This document shows, one piece after another, positions 7,606 to 16,450 of a stretch of 64,000 bases of DNA. Source of the stretch: Microvirga zambiensis WSM3693 (GTDB taxonomy: Bacteria; Pseudomonadota; Alphaproteobacteria; Rhizobiales; Beijerinckiaceae); NCBI RefSeq assembly GCF_016735695.1, contig NZ_JAERQD010000021.1, positions 1 through 64,000 on the forward strand, read 5' to 3'. Positions within the stretch are counted from its first letter, which is position 1, and the number at the start of each line of letters is the position of its first letter. The notes below the pieces were generated by a model. The model had not been told where the DNA came from. It did no database searches and worked only from the letters and a program-made list of their open reading frames with translations. The translations under genes were made by a program, and so were the position numbers.

Positions 7606-9333
7606 ATGCGGCAAGGTTGGTTCGAGTTCGAAGATGTGCGTTCTATGCAGCGTGAGTCTTGGATCACGCTTCGCCAGTCCCAGGAGTACAAGTACCGCGA
7701 TGGCTCTGAGGAGTTTGTCGGCATATCGTCGCTTGCGATACCGTCCACCAGTCGTGCGGCGGCGGACAAGCTCACGTGGGATCAACTCGGTCTTGATCAT
7801 CACGCTCCCGAAGTCGGCCCCGAAAACTACGTGTCTAGCGATGTCCACGAGAATTGGGGCGGTGATCCGATTGGAGTACGCCTCGTCTTAGACCAGCGCC
7901 GCGAGGATGGGGGGCCAGATGTCTGGCACCTGCACCAGGATCTCGTGATAGCGCTAGGGCTTGTCAAAGAGGGTAGTGTCTGGCTCCGCCCCGATGAGGG
8001 GTGGTACGAAGTCGCGAAACTTGAACTTGACGAAGAGTCGGAGCCGCGTCGCATGCTGATACGCGCGGAGTTCCTTGGTGACTATCTCGCAGCCCGCAGT
8101 ATGGCACTCTATCTTTCGAGTTACCGGTCGCGATCAGTGTGCACCGAAGATCGTCCATCTTTTGCATGGCCACCAGGTGGTCTCCGCCGGAACGCGGGTA
8201 GGGACAGGCTGGAGGCCGACATCCTCAACGAGGAGGATCTAGGTGGCGGTACGATGGTCGTTTTCTCGGCGCGGCGGACCGATCTCGATCAGCACGATGA
8301 CAATCCGGTGCTAGAATTTCCTAATGACGCCAGCGTGGAGACAGATGTGAGGGTGGTCTCCGGTTCGAGGGGCGGGGGGTACCAGGTTCTCGCGCAGCTT
8401 TGGAGAACGGAATGGTTCGACCCGCCCGGCCGGAGTGTCCGCGTGCGTGGGGACAAAGAACTGTCTGGCGTATCCTTCGCTATTGATGCGTCCGGCGCTC
8501 GCGAAACAAGCGAAAATCTCAAGTCTGGCCCGCTCCGATGGCTTTGGTTTGATCCCGCGGTTGTGCGGAGCCTGCTGTCAGGGAGACGTGGAGCTGTTCT
8601 AAACTGGCTTACCCGCGACACTGGAATTGTCGGGGCAACTCGTCACGGCGTCCACTTCGGTGTGAACCCGCTTGGCTTCATCAACGTGCTTGCAAAGGAC
8701 ATCGGACACCTTCCGGCATGGGAGCAGCGTGTATGGAGCACGTACAGCGTCGTTCCCGAAGGCGGTGTATCGGATGAGTTGCTCGCATCCCAAGTGCGCG
8801 CTTCCCCAGCAGTGACGATTGCGCCAGAGGCGCGCCTACCGGATGCATTGTCCGGTCTTGAGAACACATTTATGGAAAGGACGGGGAGACGGCTGCTTCG
8901 GGATCATGCTACAGCTGAGCGGCTCCTCCGGAGCATCCATCGCTTCAGGGCCGCAGATGCTGACGGTATCTTCGCTCTTGCCAAAGACGCCTTTCGGCTT
9001 TTTGCGGAGCGCATTGATGTTAGCCAACTGGACGCTGTTGTGCCTCCTCCAAAGAAAGAGAGGCAGGGATCCCTCAAATCTCTGCAGAGAGTGATCGCGA
9101 GCGTCATCCCGGAGAGCGATGCCTACTCACTGATGTCACCGTTCTTCGGGATCGCGGACTTGCGGCAGGTCGATGCTCACCTGGGCAGTAGTGACCTTGA
9201 AGCCGCCTTTCGCAACGCCAAGGTGGACCAGCATGCGAAACCAACAGTGCAGGGGCTGCAGCTTGTTCAGTCATTCGTTGAAGGATTGGAGGCGGCGACT
9301 GAGTCGATCAAGAGGTTAGCCGCTGCAACTTGA
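7606..9333 (+). CDS. Unrecognised 575-aa island protein
   Basis: It starts at ATG 7606 after GAGGGATAG. The sequence is coherent and soluble with no membrane segments. An N-terminal region has many aromatic and acidic residues (WFEFEDVRSM, ESWITLRQSQ, DVWHLHQDLVIALGL). A central part contains LRRNAGRDRLEADILNEEDLGGG, and a C-terminal helical region holds FMERTGRRLLRDHATAERLL and LQLVQSFVEGLEAATESIKRL. I recognise no ATPase, nuclease or protease motif. Codon use is less biased than in the core genes, in keeping with acquisition by transfer. Position between a nuclease and an ADP-ribosyl-processing gene makes a conflict role plausible, but that is only context. Confidence 0.6.
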   Translation: MRQGWFEFEDVRSMQRESWITLRQSQEYKYRDGSEEFVGISSLAIPSTSRAAADKLTWDQLGLDHHAPEVGPENYVSSDVHENWGGDPIGVRLVLDQRREDGGPDVWHLHQDLVIALGLVKEGSVWLRPDEGWYEVAKLELDEESEPRRMLIRAEFLGDYLAARSMALYLSSYRSRSVCTEDRPSFAWPPGGLRRNAGRDRLEADILNEEDLGGGTMVVFSARRTDLDQHDDNPVLEFPNDASVETDVRVVSGSRGGGYQVLAQLWRTEWFDPPGRSVRVRGDKELSGVSFAIDASGARETSENLKSGPLRWLWFDPAVVRSLLSGRRGAVLNWLTRDTGIVGATRHGVHFGVNPLGFINVLAKDIGHLPAWEQRVWSTYSVVPEGGVSDELLASQVRASPAVTIAPEARLPDALSGLENTFMERTGRRLLRDHATAERLLRSIHRFRAADADGIFALAKDAFRLFAERIDVSQLDAVVPPPKKERQGSLKSLQRVIASVIPESDAYSLMSPFFGIADLRQVDAHLGSSDLEAAFRNAKVDQHAKPTVQGLQLVQSFVEGLEAATESIKRLAAAT

Positions 9334-9986
9334 GTGGCTCTTTCTAAAGTACAGTGGCTCTTGGTAGGACGACACCTTCTATATTGGCGTGCTCAGACTG
9401 AATCTAGCCTCTGGCACTATGACATTGGGCCAGTGTCGCAGCCAGCGATGGGATCACGTCTGAGGTGATGGAAATCGCATCTGGCTCCTGCAAGGGTCCA
9501 CTGTGAGGTGTGGCAAACTTTGAAAGTGAGTAAGCACAGTTAATCCACACCGCACAGCTGAACAATGACGTTAGACCATAATAGAGCCACTCCCATCAGT
9601 ACCTTGCCACAGCGCTTCCTTGAACGCCGTGGCAAGGTAGCAGCGTCATCGGTTGTCGATCAGATGTCGCTGGTCCTGGACAAACAGGATTGGGGACGAA
9701 ATGAGCCTTCCAGGCTCGTCGGGGACGAACCGGAGCACCTCGGATCCTGAGGCCTGGATAACGTCACCCAGCGTTGGCTCGAAAATCTCGTCGAGACGGC
9801 AAATGGGCTTGGCGGAGATTTGGCGGAAATGCCCTCGGACACCCCCGATTTCGACCGTTTTCTCCGCTTTCAGCCCATCGAAATCCGGCTCCTCCCGAGG
9901 GGATTCGTCAGCGGAGCCTCTGACTGGTAAGAAGGGGTCTGGTCGCGGGATGCGCTCTCACACCGGCGAACCATGCCGCGAAGCAG
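9334..9986. other. 650-base stretch without a convincing gene
   Basis: Both strands hold only short frames with poor composition. A small direct repeat, AGTGGCTCTT, occurs near 9331 and 9350. I see no RNA gene, att site or terminator. Confidence 0.4.
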
Positions 9987-10691
9987 TCATCTTGCATGCG
10001 CCACCATCAGGAACTCCGAGACGATCCGTCGAGTGGTGGCGATACAGGGCTCAGTAAGGCTCGAAGTCAGGTAGCGTTCCCTCAGGTTCGGCCTGGCGGT
10101 TGCGAGGATGTCCTCCTTGAAGAACTTGCGACCATTCCTCGGCGATAGGAACCGGATGGCCTGGCATGGGATCGCGCGATGTTCGGCCTCCTCGCGGATA
10201 GCCTGTGCCGAAGGCTCGAAGACCGTTCCGTCCAGGCCCGAGAGGAGGACGAGACCAACGCGCTTCATCACGGCGGGATCGAGCTCGAAGATGCCCCGGG
10301 CATGGGCGGCCAGATGCTCCCTCATCTGCTGCCGGACGATGCCTTTGTCAGCCACGGCATTCAATTGGCCTTGCGGGATCGCATCCGCGATGATGATCGG
10401 CGAACACCTTCGCTGCCGACAATGATCCTTCAGCCACGACGCGGAGCGTGAAGGATCGCCCATGTCGTGCATCCGGCCAGTGATCCGGTACGCCATGTGC
10501 CAGAAGCCGCAGTTCCGCGCTGCCTTCCTGTCGGCCGGCGTGAGGCCGTCGAAGTCATACGGCCCGGCCACCATCTCCACGGGCGCGCTGTGGTTCGGCT
10601 CGCGTCCGACCACCAGGATCAGGGGGAACCGATGCCGCGGGTCTCGGGTCGAGCCGTAGAAGATGAGGGCAGGATGGGTTGCTGAGTTCAT
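9987..10691 (-). CDS. Hypothetical protein, weakly uracil-DNA-glycosylase-like N-terminus
   Basis: A 234-aa protein starting at ATG 10691 with AAGGAATT upstream; the frame extends 14 codons further without a good start. It begins with hydrophobic strands, LIFYGSTRDPRHRFPLILVVGREPN, where the GREPN turn recalls the GExPG motif of uracil-DNA-glycosylase-fold proteins. A later KDHCRQRRCSPIIIADAIPQG and GLVLLSGLDGTVFEP would fit an alpha/beta fold. The resemblance is weak and I would not assign the enzyme. It lies 89 bases downstream of the phosphatase/ADP-ribosylglycohydrolase gene on the same strand and is probably co-transcribed. Confidence 0.6.
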   Translation of the reverse strand: MNSATHPALIFYGSTRDPRHRFPLILVVGREPNHSAPVEMVAGPYDFDGLTPADRKAARNCGFWHMAYRITGRMHDMGDPSRSASWLKDHCRQRRCSPIIIADAIPQGQLNAVADKGIVRQQMREHLAAHARGIFELDPAVMKRVGLVLLSGLDGTVFEPSAQAIREEAEHRAIPCQAIRFLSPRNGRKFFKEDILATARPNLRERYLTSSLTEPCIATTRRIVSEFLMVAHAR

Positions 10692-10780
10692 GCAGAATTC
10701 CTTGAAGTGAGGTCGCTTAGCCTGGGGGCGCACGGCTGATCCCTGGCCGGGTTCTGACGGGCCAGGGCTCGGCTCCGGTT

Positions 10781-12223
10781 TCAGGCGGCGGCCGCGAGGG
10801 TGCTGGCCTCGAAGAGGGCCTGAGCCATGCCTTGGATACGCGCACCCCAGGCCAGCTGAGCGAGCCAGTGCTCAGGGATGCCGGACAGGCCGTAGAGGGC
10901 GCCGGCGATCTGGCCCGCGACGGCGGCGGTGGTATCGGCGTCTTCGCCCAGGTTGGCCGCGAGCAGGACCGCGGTCTCGAAGCTCGTGGTGCGCGAAACT
11001 GCCCAGATCGCGGCGTGCAGGGACGCGACCACATAACCGGTGCCCCGGACCTCGTCTCGCGGCTGGCCCGGGCGGAAGCCTTTCACGCGGCTTGCGGCTC
11101 CGGCGACGATCTCCGGCATGGACCGGCCGGCGATGGCGTCCGCCAGGATCAGTGCCAGGGTTTCGCAAGCATTGACGGCCTCCGCGGCGGCATGGGTCGT
11201 GCGCGACTGGTCCCGCGCCACCCGGAGCAACGTGTTTCGGTCGGACCAATGCCGGATGACCACCGGCGCCAGGCGCATCATGGAGCCATTGCCGGCCTTG
11301 TCCGGATCCGTCGACCCGGCGAAGGGGTCGCCTGTCTTCTCGAAGCATCTCAGGGCTTCCGCCGTGGTGATGCCGATGTCGAAGCATGCTCCCGTGCAGG
11401 AGTAGGTGCCATCCCGGTTCCAGGCGACGAAGCGTTCCATCAGGTCGTGGGCGTCGAGGTCCGGGTGGACGGTCAGGCTGTCGGCGAGGGCTAGGGCCAT
11501 CGCCGTGTCGTCCGTCCACTGCCCGGGCCTGAGGCCGAAGGGGCCGCCCCCGACCATGTCGTGCAGGACGGCTTTCGGCGGCTTGCGCGAAAACTCCAGG
11601 GTCGTTCCGAGCGCGTCGCCGACGGCGAGCCCCACCAGCGCCCCGATGGCGCGGTCGCGGATGGCGTGGAGGCCCGTGTCCACCTCGCAGTCGGCGGCCT
11701 TGCCGCGCCGGACCCAGTCCTCCTGCGCACGGTTCTCGATGGCATCGGGGCTGCGGGCGGCCCGCACGTCGCAGATCGCCTGTTCGGGATCGGCGCCCAT
11801 CTCGACGAGCAGGCGGGCGGCGATGGTCCCCGCGCGGCCGAGCCCGCCCTTGCAATGGACGAGGACGCGGGCGCCCGCCTCAAGCAGCGTCCGCAGGCGC
11901 TTGGACGTATCGGGCCAGACGGCCTCGAAAGCGGCATCAGGCGCATGGTAGTCGGCGATGGGAAGGTGGTGCCATTCCATGAAACGGGCGCGGACCTCGT
12001 CCCCCAGGGTCTGGATCCGAAGCTCGGCGAGCTCCTGCTCAGTCACCAGGGTGACAACCGCGGCGGCGCCCCAGGCGGCGACCACGTCGAGGTCCTGATG
12101 CAGATCCCGATCATGGGTGCCGCTGTAGGCGCTCACCTGCTTCTTGCCCGGCGCGAAGGTGACGCCAAGCATGCCGCCCGCGTTGCCGACGGGGATTTTC
12201 GCGATGCGAAGGATTGAGGGCAT
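10781..12223 (-). CDS. Dual-specificity phosphatase fused to ADP-ribosylglycohydrolase
   Basis: A 480-aa two-domain protein from ATG 12223, with GGAGAAAG upstream. Residues 1-180 form a cysteine-phosphatase domain with the P-loop HCKGGLGRAG at about 123-132 (pattern HCxxGxxRxG) and a preceding acidic loop. Residues 190-480 are an ADP-ribosylglycohydrolase (DraG/ARH) domain: GLAVGDALG at 198-206, the metal-binding TDDT at 237-240, GNGSMMRLAP, and EDADTT at about 427-432. The enzyme should remove ADP-ribose from a protein, nucleic acid or metabolite, and the phosphatase domain may take off a neighbouring phosphate. No ADP-ribosyltransferase is visible nearby, so its substrate may come from an invader or from the host. 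Confidence 0.88.
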   Translation of the reverse strand: MPSILRIAKIPVGNAGGMLGVTFAPGKKQVSAYSGTHDRDLHQDLDVVAAWGAAAVVTLVTEQELAELRIQTLGDEVRARFMEWHHLPIADYHAPDAAFEAVWPDTSKRLRTLLEAGARVLVHCKGGLGRAGTIAARLLVEMGADPEQAICDVRAARSPDAIENRAQEDWVRRGKAADCEVDTGLHAIRDRAIGALVGLAVGDALGTTLEFSRKPPKAVLHDMVGGGPFGLRPGQWTDDTAMALALADSLTVHPDLDAHDLMERFVAWNRDGTYSCTGACFDIGITTAEALRCFEKTGDPFAGSTDPDKAGNGSMMRLAPVVIRHWSDRNTLLRVARDQSRTTHAAAEAVNACETLALILADAIAGRSMPEIVAGAASRVKGFRPGQPRDEVRGTGYVVASLHAAIWAVSRTTSFETAVLLAANLGEDADTTAAVAGQIAGALYGLSGIPEHWLAQLAWGARIQGMAQALFEASTLAAAA

Positions 12224-12304
12224 GTTTCTTTCTCCGTGTTACCTTCGCAGTATCGCCGAACGGCCGCGCAAAAGACGGCCTGTCGGAATTTTCCGGATTG
12301 AAGG

Positions 12305-12985
12305 ATGGGGCGTATGCAGGACGAAGGGGACCGGCCACAGTTCGTGGGCTTCTATTGGACGTTTCCGGTGAAATGGGCAGGGTTCACCGACCTCTCGTGC
12401 GATGCGGACGAGGCGGCACGGCAGAGCCGCACCATCCGCTATCAGCGCGAGCTCGTCCAGCGGCACGTGCGGGAACGGCGGGGCGACCTCGTCGATGAGC
12501 TGGTCTTCCTTGAGGTCAGCCCCGACCGTGGGACGCCGCAGGTCAGGGACGGGCTTGCGCGGGCACGCCGCCACTGCGTCGAAGGCCAGGCGACGCTCCT
12601 CTGGGTTAACTTCGCGCAGAGCAACGGCTGGCGCCCGCACCCTCACCTGCATCATTGCCTTTACGACATGGGAATGCGGAACGAGCCGCTGGATCCCATT
12701 GAGTGGCCCATTGATGGCGAGCCCTTCAACCCGACTGCGCATTTCAGGGATTGGCGGCGCCTGGGCGACTTGAGCCAAGCCCAGCGCCAGGAGGCGATCC
12801 CCCGGATGCTCGCGGCGGCGCTGGACCGGGTGCCCGCTGGCCGCGGTCGGCATGGCCGGATCGCCGGATACCTGAACCAGTCAAGTGTGCGGACCAAGAC
12901 CGGAGTGATGTGGACAGCCGACACCGTGGGCAAGGCGATCCGGGCCCTTGTCCATGCGCCAGGAAATGGCGCGGAGCATCCCTGA
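12305..12985 (+). CDS. Degenerate serine-recombinase-like protein
   Basis: A 226-aa protein divergent from the phosphatase fusion; ATG 12305 and 12314 are both possible starts. The order of elements recalls a small serine recombinase. An N-terminal strand-loop (FVGFYWTFPVKW) is followed by RQSRTIRYQRELVQRHVRER (equivalent to the Q-rich helix of resolvases) and EVSPDRGTPQVRDGLARA (like the E-x-S-x-x-RP stretch). A C-terminal IAGYLNQSSVRTKTG then VMWTADTVGKAI is like the recombinase HTH I-A-x-x-LN ... T-x-x-G-x-x-W. The catalytic serine of Y-x-R-x-S is not visible. It is probably a DNA-binding protein that has lost strand cleavage, perhaps regulating its neighbour. Confidence 0.55.
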   Translation: MGRMQDEGDRPQFVGFYWTFPVKWAGFTDLSCDADEAARQSRTIRYQRELVQRHVRERRGDLVDELVFLEVSPDRGTPQVRDGLARARRHCVEGQATLLWVNFAQSNGWRPHPHLHHCLYDMGMRNEPLDPIEWPIDGEPFNPTAHFRDWRRLGDLSQAQRQEAIPRMLAAALDRVPAGRGRHGRIAGYLNQSSVRTKTGVMWTADTVGKAIRALVHAPGNGAEHP

Positions 12986-13539
12986 ATGGAAGGACAAGGG
13001 AAGCAATCCATCGAACTCGCGCCAAGAGGGTGAGGAGTTCCGTTCCGTGCGGTTGTCGGTCTCTGCGGCCAGTCTGCGTCTCAGCACGCAGGACATCGGG
13101 CCGCCGCGCAGCAGGTCTCGGGGAGAGACGAGCACGAGTTCTGGGTCGACGCGAGCGGGGCGGCCATGCCGGCCCTGGTGCTCGCCCTGCTCAAGGAGAA
13201 GTTCGCGGGCCGCAGCGACGCGGTGGAGGCATTCCGCGAATTCTGCCTCGCGAACGGAGTACCGCACCAGTCTGACACCTGGCCGTAGTCAGCCAAGCCG
13301 CAGCTGCTTGGCGCCCGGCCGCGCCTTCGGACAACCACAAGGCAGCGCGCGGGGGGACGTCGGCGTCGCGGCCGATTTGCCGCTCGACGCAGTCCTAGTG
13401 CGGCTCTCGCCCATTCCGGAATAAAAGCAAGAATTAGGAACGTAATGCTTGACTTTATGGCCAAGCTATGAGACACTGTCACAGTTCGGCCAATCGATTT
13501 TTAAGGCTCGGACGACTTTATTTGGAACAGGATATTTCT
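12986..13539. other. Gap with a truncated gene fragment (13166-13288, plus)
   Basis: Most of the stretch has no gene. From about 13080 to 13288 on the plus strand a frame reads EHEFWVDASGAAMPALVLAL, then LKEKFAGRSDAVEAFREFCL and a short tail before TAG. It is protein-like but has no start or binding site upstream; the only internal ATG (13166) would give 40 residues. I read it as the 3' end of a lost gene of unknown family. Confidence 0.35.
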
Positions 13540-13833
13540 ATGACTTCTACAACTGACTTCGAGCTTTGGCTCGAATTGGGCAACGAACCCGAAACCCACG
13601 ACGAAAGCTATTCCCTCTACCGCGCCTCGCATGGGGAATCCTTTGCGGCCTACACCGTCACGGACGATGGGGGAAAGCGCTTCGTCAAAGGACCTTCCGG
13701 CGACACCTTGGCGCTTGTCTCGGAGCAAGCGATCCAAGCCTTCCAGAAACACATCGAGCGGTTCAACCCTGACCCCGATCTCGGCTGGGAGGGCATGATC
13801 GCCTATCGCAGCGCGATGGCAAAGGAAGACTGA
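13540..13833 (+). CDS. Small acidic hypothetical protein (97 aa)
   Basis: It starts at ATG 13540 with CAGGA upstream; an in-frame ATG 72 bases earlier has no binding site. The peptide is acidic (MTSTTDFELWLELGNEPETH, then YSLYRASHGESFAAYTV, KGPSGDTLALVSEQAIQAF, WEGMIAYRSAMAKED). The charge and size recall small antirestriction- or inhibitor-like proteins, but no family is recognised. It stands alone, just outside the nested element marked by the tRNA-Trp fragment. Confidence 0.6.
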   Translation: MTSTTDFELWLELGNEPETHDESYSLYRASHGESFAAYTVTDDGGKRFVKGPSGDTLALVSEQAIQAFQKHIERFNPDPDLGWEGMIAYRSAMAKED

Positions 13834-14048
13834 TCAGTGCCGCGGGCCCGCACGGATGCTTCCATGCGGGCCCGTCTGGATTGGGTTGTGTATCCAATGC
13901 TGCTTCGAGGATTGCTGTGGTTATCGGGGTCACGAGCACCCTCTGGGCCTCGATCTTGGAGCCCTTCGGGCAACAGCCGTTAAGCCTCCAGAACTTGGCA
14001 CGGGTGAGCGACCGGTTCCAAGATCAAGGTGGGACAAACCGCGAACGA

Positions 14049-14070
14049 GTCTGGGAGTTATCTGGGACTT
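14049..14070. repeat. Direct-repeat site left of the tRNA-Trp fragment
   Basis: A 22-nt stretch made of two TCTGGGA half-sites, 19 of 22 identical to 14304-14325 in the same orientation. The pair brackets the tRNA-Trp fragment next to an integrase. Likely integrase or excisionase binding sites. Confidence 0.4.
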
Positions 14071-14195
14071 TGTGCACCGAACGGTGCTTTTCCGTGCTGT
14101 TAAGCTAGTTTCCCGCACCTGTTTTGCTCGCCTGCAGAGAGGCGGATCCGCGGCCAAAACACGAGGCGTTTCAGGCGCTTGGGTCGCGGGAAGGC

Positions 14196-14245
14196 TGGCA
14201 GGGGCGGAGGGGATCGAAGCCCCGGCATCGGGTTTTGGAGACCCG
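14196..14245 (-). pseudogene. tRNA-Trp(CCA) 3' fragment (attachment-site remnant)
   Basis: Read on the minus strand, 50 bases give a complete anticodon arm (CGGGT CTCCAAA ACCCG, anticodon CCA), a variable loop, a T-arm with TTCGATC loop and an acceptor 3' strand ending CGCCCCT-G-CCA. No D-arm or 5' acceptor AGGGGCG precedes it, and the T-stem has a C-C mismatch, so it is not a working tRNA. It lies 80 bases from the stop codon of the integrase at 14325-15488. This is how the duplicated 3' end of a tRNA target looks after an element has inserted. Confidence 0.7.
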
Positions 14246-14303
14246 TTGTCCTGGGCGCGAAAGCGCCGATGCCGCAAGGGCTTGCGCGGCACCGGGGGCA
14301 GGG

Positions 14304-14325
14304 GTCTGGGACTTGTCTGGGACCT
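14304..14325. repeat. Direct-repeat site right of the tRNA-Trp fragment
   Basis: Partner of 14049-14070 (19 of 22 identical). It directly abuts the 3' end of the integrase gene, as expected for an arm-type site of that integrase. Confidence 0.4.
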
Positions 14326-15488
14326 CAGCCGGTCGTCCCGCCGGCCTCGCGCGCCTTGCGCCGCCAGAACCGCACCCTGACCGAGACCATGCGCATCCCG
14401 TCGCCGACGTCGTCGGTCGTGATGTAGGAGTAGGTCTTGCTGGTCAGCGCGATGGTCGAGTGGTGCAATCCTTTGGAGGCGGCGGCGATGCCGGCGACCC
14501 GGGTCATGCGCGCGCCGAAGGTCTTGCGTAGGTCGTGGATGTGCAGGTCGTCGACCCCGGCCGCCCGGCAGAGCGCGCGCCAGGACGAGGCGAAGCCATT
14601 GGGCGTGACCGGATAGCGCTGGCCGCGCATGTACCGGTGCCCGCGGCGCGGCTCGGTCCAGGTCTTCTGGGCGACGAAGGTGAACACGAACTCGGGATGA
14701 CGCCCCCGTTCCCGGCGGAGGAGCTTGCGGATCTCTGCCGTCATCGGCACCTCCCGCGCCGTGCCGCCCTTCACGGTCACGCGGATGACGCCCAGAGACC
14801 AGTCGACCTGCGACCAGCGCAGCAGCGCGTTGCGCTTCCGCAGCCCGGAGAGCAGGGCGAACTGCCAGAGCGGCCGGAGGTCCCCGCGCCCGGCCCGCTC
14901 CAGCGCGAGCTCCTCCTGGATCGTCATCTCGCGCTGCCGCGGCTTCTCGCTCTGTCGGTGCCGGCGCCAATGCGGCATGTCGGGCAGGTAGAGCTTCCAG
15001 ACGTCGCGGGCGCGCAGCAGGAGCTTCCGCAGGAGGTCGGGGACGCTGCGGTTGACCTCGGCGGGCGTCACACGGCCGAGCTTCGGGTCGCCCCACCGAT
15101 GGGTCGCCTTGCGGTTCGCCACCAGCCGCGCGACGAGATCGTCGTCGATCTCGGACAGCGGCGTGCCGTCGCCGATCTCGTCGGTCAGCCAGTCCATGCG
15201 GGCCCCGTCCGACCATGCCAGTCCGACCTCGCGGTGGTAGCGCTCCACGGCGGCTAGGAGCGTCATAGCCTGCGGGCGTCCGCGGCGGCGTGGGCCCAGG
15301 CCGACTTGTTGCGCAACGAGACGCTGGCGGGTCTCCCGGGCCACACGGATCGCCTCCCGCTCCTGCGTCTCGCCGGTCGAGCCGGTGATCCGGGTGCCGC
15401 CGACCACGAAGTCGAAATGGTAGCAGGGCGACCGGGCAAACTTGGTGACGAGCTTGGGCCGACGTCCGCCGTGTCCACCGCGCGCCAT
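14325..15488 (-). CDS. Tyrosine recombinase/integrase of a nested element
   Basis: A 387-aa integrase from ATG 15488. The catalytic domain shows the R-K-H-R-H-Y set: SGLRKRNALLRW (first Arg), TVKGGTAREVPM (Lys), HIHDLRKTFGAR (H-x-x-R), LHHSTIALTSKTYSYI (His and the nucleophilic Tyr). The N-terminal part has a basic start and a core-binding SAM-like domain. It sits next to a tRNA-Trp 3' fragment and two arm-like repeats, so it most likely targeted tRNA-Trp. It follows the HTH gene at 15491-15880 with a two-base gap. It appears intact although the far end of its element is not recognisable. Confidence 0.9.
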   Translation of the reverse strand: MARGGHGGRRPKLVTKFARSPCYHFDFVVGGTRITGSTGETQEREAIRVARETRQRLVAQQVGLGPRRRGRPQAMTLLAAVERYHREVGLAWSDGARMDWLTDEIGDGTPLSEIDDDLVARLVANRKATHRWGDPKLGRVTPAEVNRSVPDLLRKLLLRARDVWKLYLPDMPHWRRHRQSEKPRQREMTIQEELALERAGRGDLRPLWQFALLSGLRKRNALLRWSQVDWSLGVIRVTVKGGTAREVPMTAEIRKLLRRERGRHPEFVFTFVAQKTWTEPRRGHRYMRGQRYPVTPNGFASSWRALCRAAGVDDLHIHDLRKTFGARMTRVAGIAAASKGLHHSTIALTSKTYSYITTDDVGDGMRMVSVRVRFWRRKAREAGGTTG

Positions 15489-15490
15489 GG

Positions 15491-15880
15491 TCAGGCCCCC
15501 TTCCGCAACCGCCGCGCCGCCCGTTGCGCGGCATAGCTGTCCCCGTCCGGCGCTGGCCCGGCCGTAGGCCGCGGCGTGCCGCGCATCCTTTGGCCAGGCG
15601 CGTGCGGCGGCACCAGCTTCCGGCGGCGCACGAACGCCTCCAGATCGTCATCAAGGATCCTCAGGTCATGTCTGTCGGATCCCCGGCCGACGTTCACGGC
15701 CGGCAAACTCCCGTCGTCGATGTGGGCCTGGACCTGGCGCGGCGAGATCGCCAGCTTCTCCGCGACCTCCGGCACGGTGTAGGCGCGGTCGAACAGGAAC
15801 TGCAGGAACGTGGTCCATCCGCCCATGGCTGAATTCTCCCCTGTCGGGCCCCCGCGGCCGGGGGCGTGGTCTTGGTCCAT
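15491..15880 (-). CDS. Excisionase-like helix-turn-helix protein
   Basis: A 129-aa protein from ATG 15880, chosen because AAGGAGGG lies just upstream; the frame runs 14 codons further. Residues 30-85 hold AYTVPEVAEKLAISPRQVQA, then HIDDGSLPAVNVG and LRILDDDLEAFVRRRK, the MerR/excisionase-type HTH_17 pattern with its recognition helix and wing. The C-terminal 45 residues are basic and disordered. Directly upstream of the integrase, it probably sets the direction of recombination or represses the integrase operon. Confidence 0.75.
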   Translation of the reverse strand: MDQDHAPGRGGPTGENSAMGGWTTFLQFLFDRAYTVPEVAEKLAISPRQVQAHIDDGSLPAVNVGRGSDRHDLRILDDDLEAFVRRRKLVPPHAPGQRMRGTPRPTAGPAPDGDSYAAQRAARRLRKGA

Positions 15881-16207
15881 CCGTCCCTCCTTGTGACTCC
15901 GCCCCCGGTCACCTGCAAGCAAAAAGTCATTATTTTACAGTTACTTGAGCGGCAACCAAAGGTTCTGAACGGCGACTCGATCCGTCATCGCGCTCAAACG
16001 ATGGGTACGGCTATTCATCAGCGCGGGGGCGGGTCGCGGTGCGCCGTTCGTGCAGACCGCTTCATCGATCCTCGCGCAGGATCTGTCGCGCGGTGCAACC
16101 GCCAGCTGAGCCTTGCGTCGTGGACGCCGTCCGGCGCGGGGTCCCCGGCGCCGTCAAGGCGCGCGCCCCAAGGTCGCTGCCGGGGCCTCGGGCGCCCTGG
16201 CCCACCC
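15881..16207. other. Gap upstream of the excisionase-like gene
   Basis: About 330 very GC-rich bases without a convincing gene. It probably contains the promoter for the HTH-integrase pair. No clear hairpin or RNA gene was seen. Confidence 0.35.
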
Positions 16208-16450
16208 TCATCGGCCGGCTTCCGGGTCCCGGGCCATGCGCTGATTCGCGCGGGCTCGCCCCAGCGGGAACCGCACCACCACGCCCGGCCGGACGGGCCG
16301 GTGGCGGCGGGCCCGGCGCTCCGCCTCGGCCTGGGCTGCGGCGGCGATGCCCTGCAGCGCCCGGCCGACCGCGTCGCGGTAGGAGGCGTCGCCGAGGGCC
16401 TGGCGGACGCCGAGGAGCCGCACCACGACGGCGGCGAGCCGGTCATCCAT
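16208..16450 (-). CDS. Small protein coupled to the FtsH-like protease
   Basis: An 80-aa protein whose ATG at 16450 overlaps the stop of the protease gene by eight bases (ATGGATGA), a sign of translational coupling. It reads MDDRLAAVVVRLLGVRQAL, GDASYRDAVGRALQGIAAAA, QAEAERRARRHRPV. This gives two amphipathic helices and a basic tail. There is no known motif. The coupling suggests it is made in equal amount to the protease and may be its adaptor. Confidence 0.5.
   Translation of the reverse strand: MDDRLAAVVVRLLGVRQALGDASYRDAVGRALQGIAAAAQAEAERRARRHRPVRPGVVVRFPLGRARANQRMARDPEAGR

Noticed and set aside
14196-14245. A working tRNA-Trp gene
   Set aside because: Only the 3' half exists; no D-arm or 5' acceptor strand precedes the anticodon arm.
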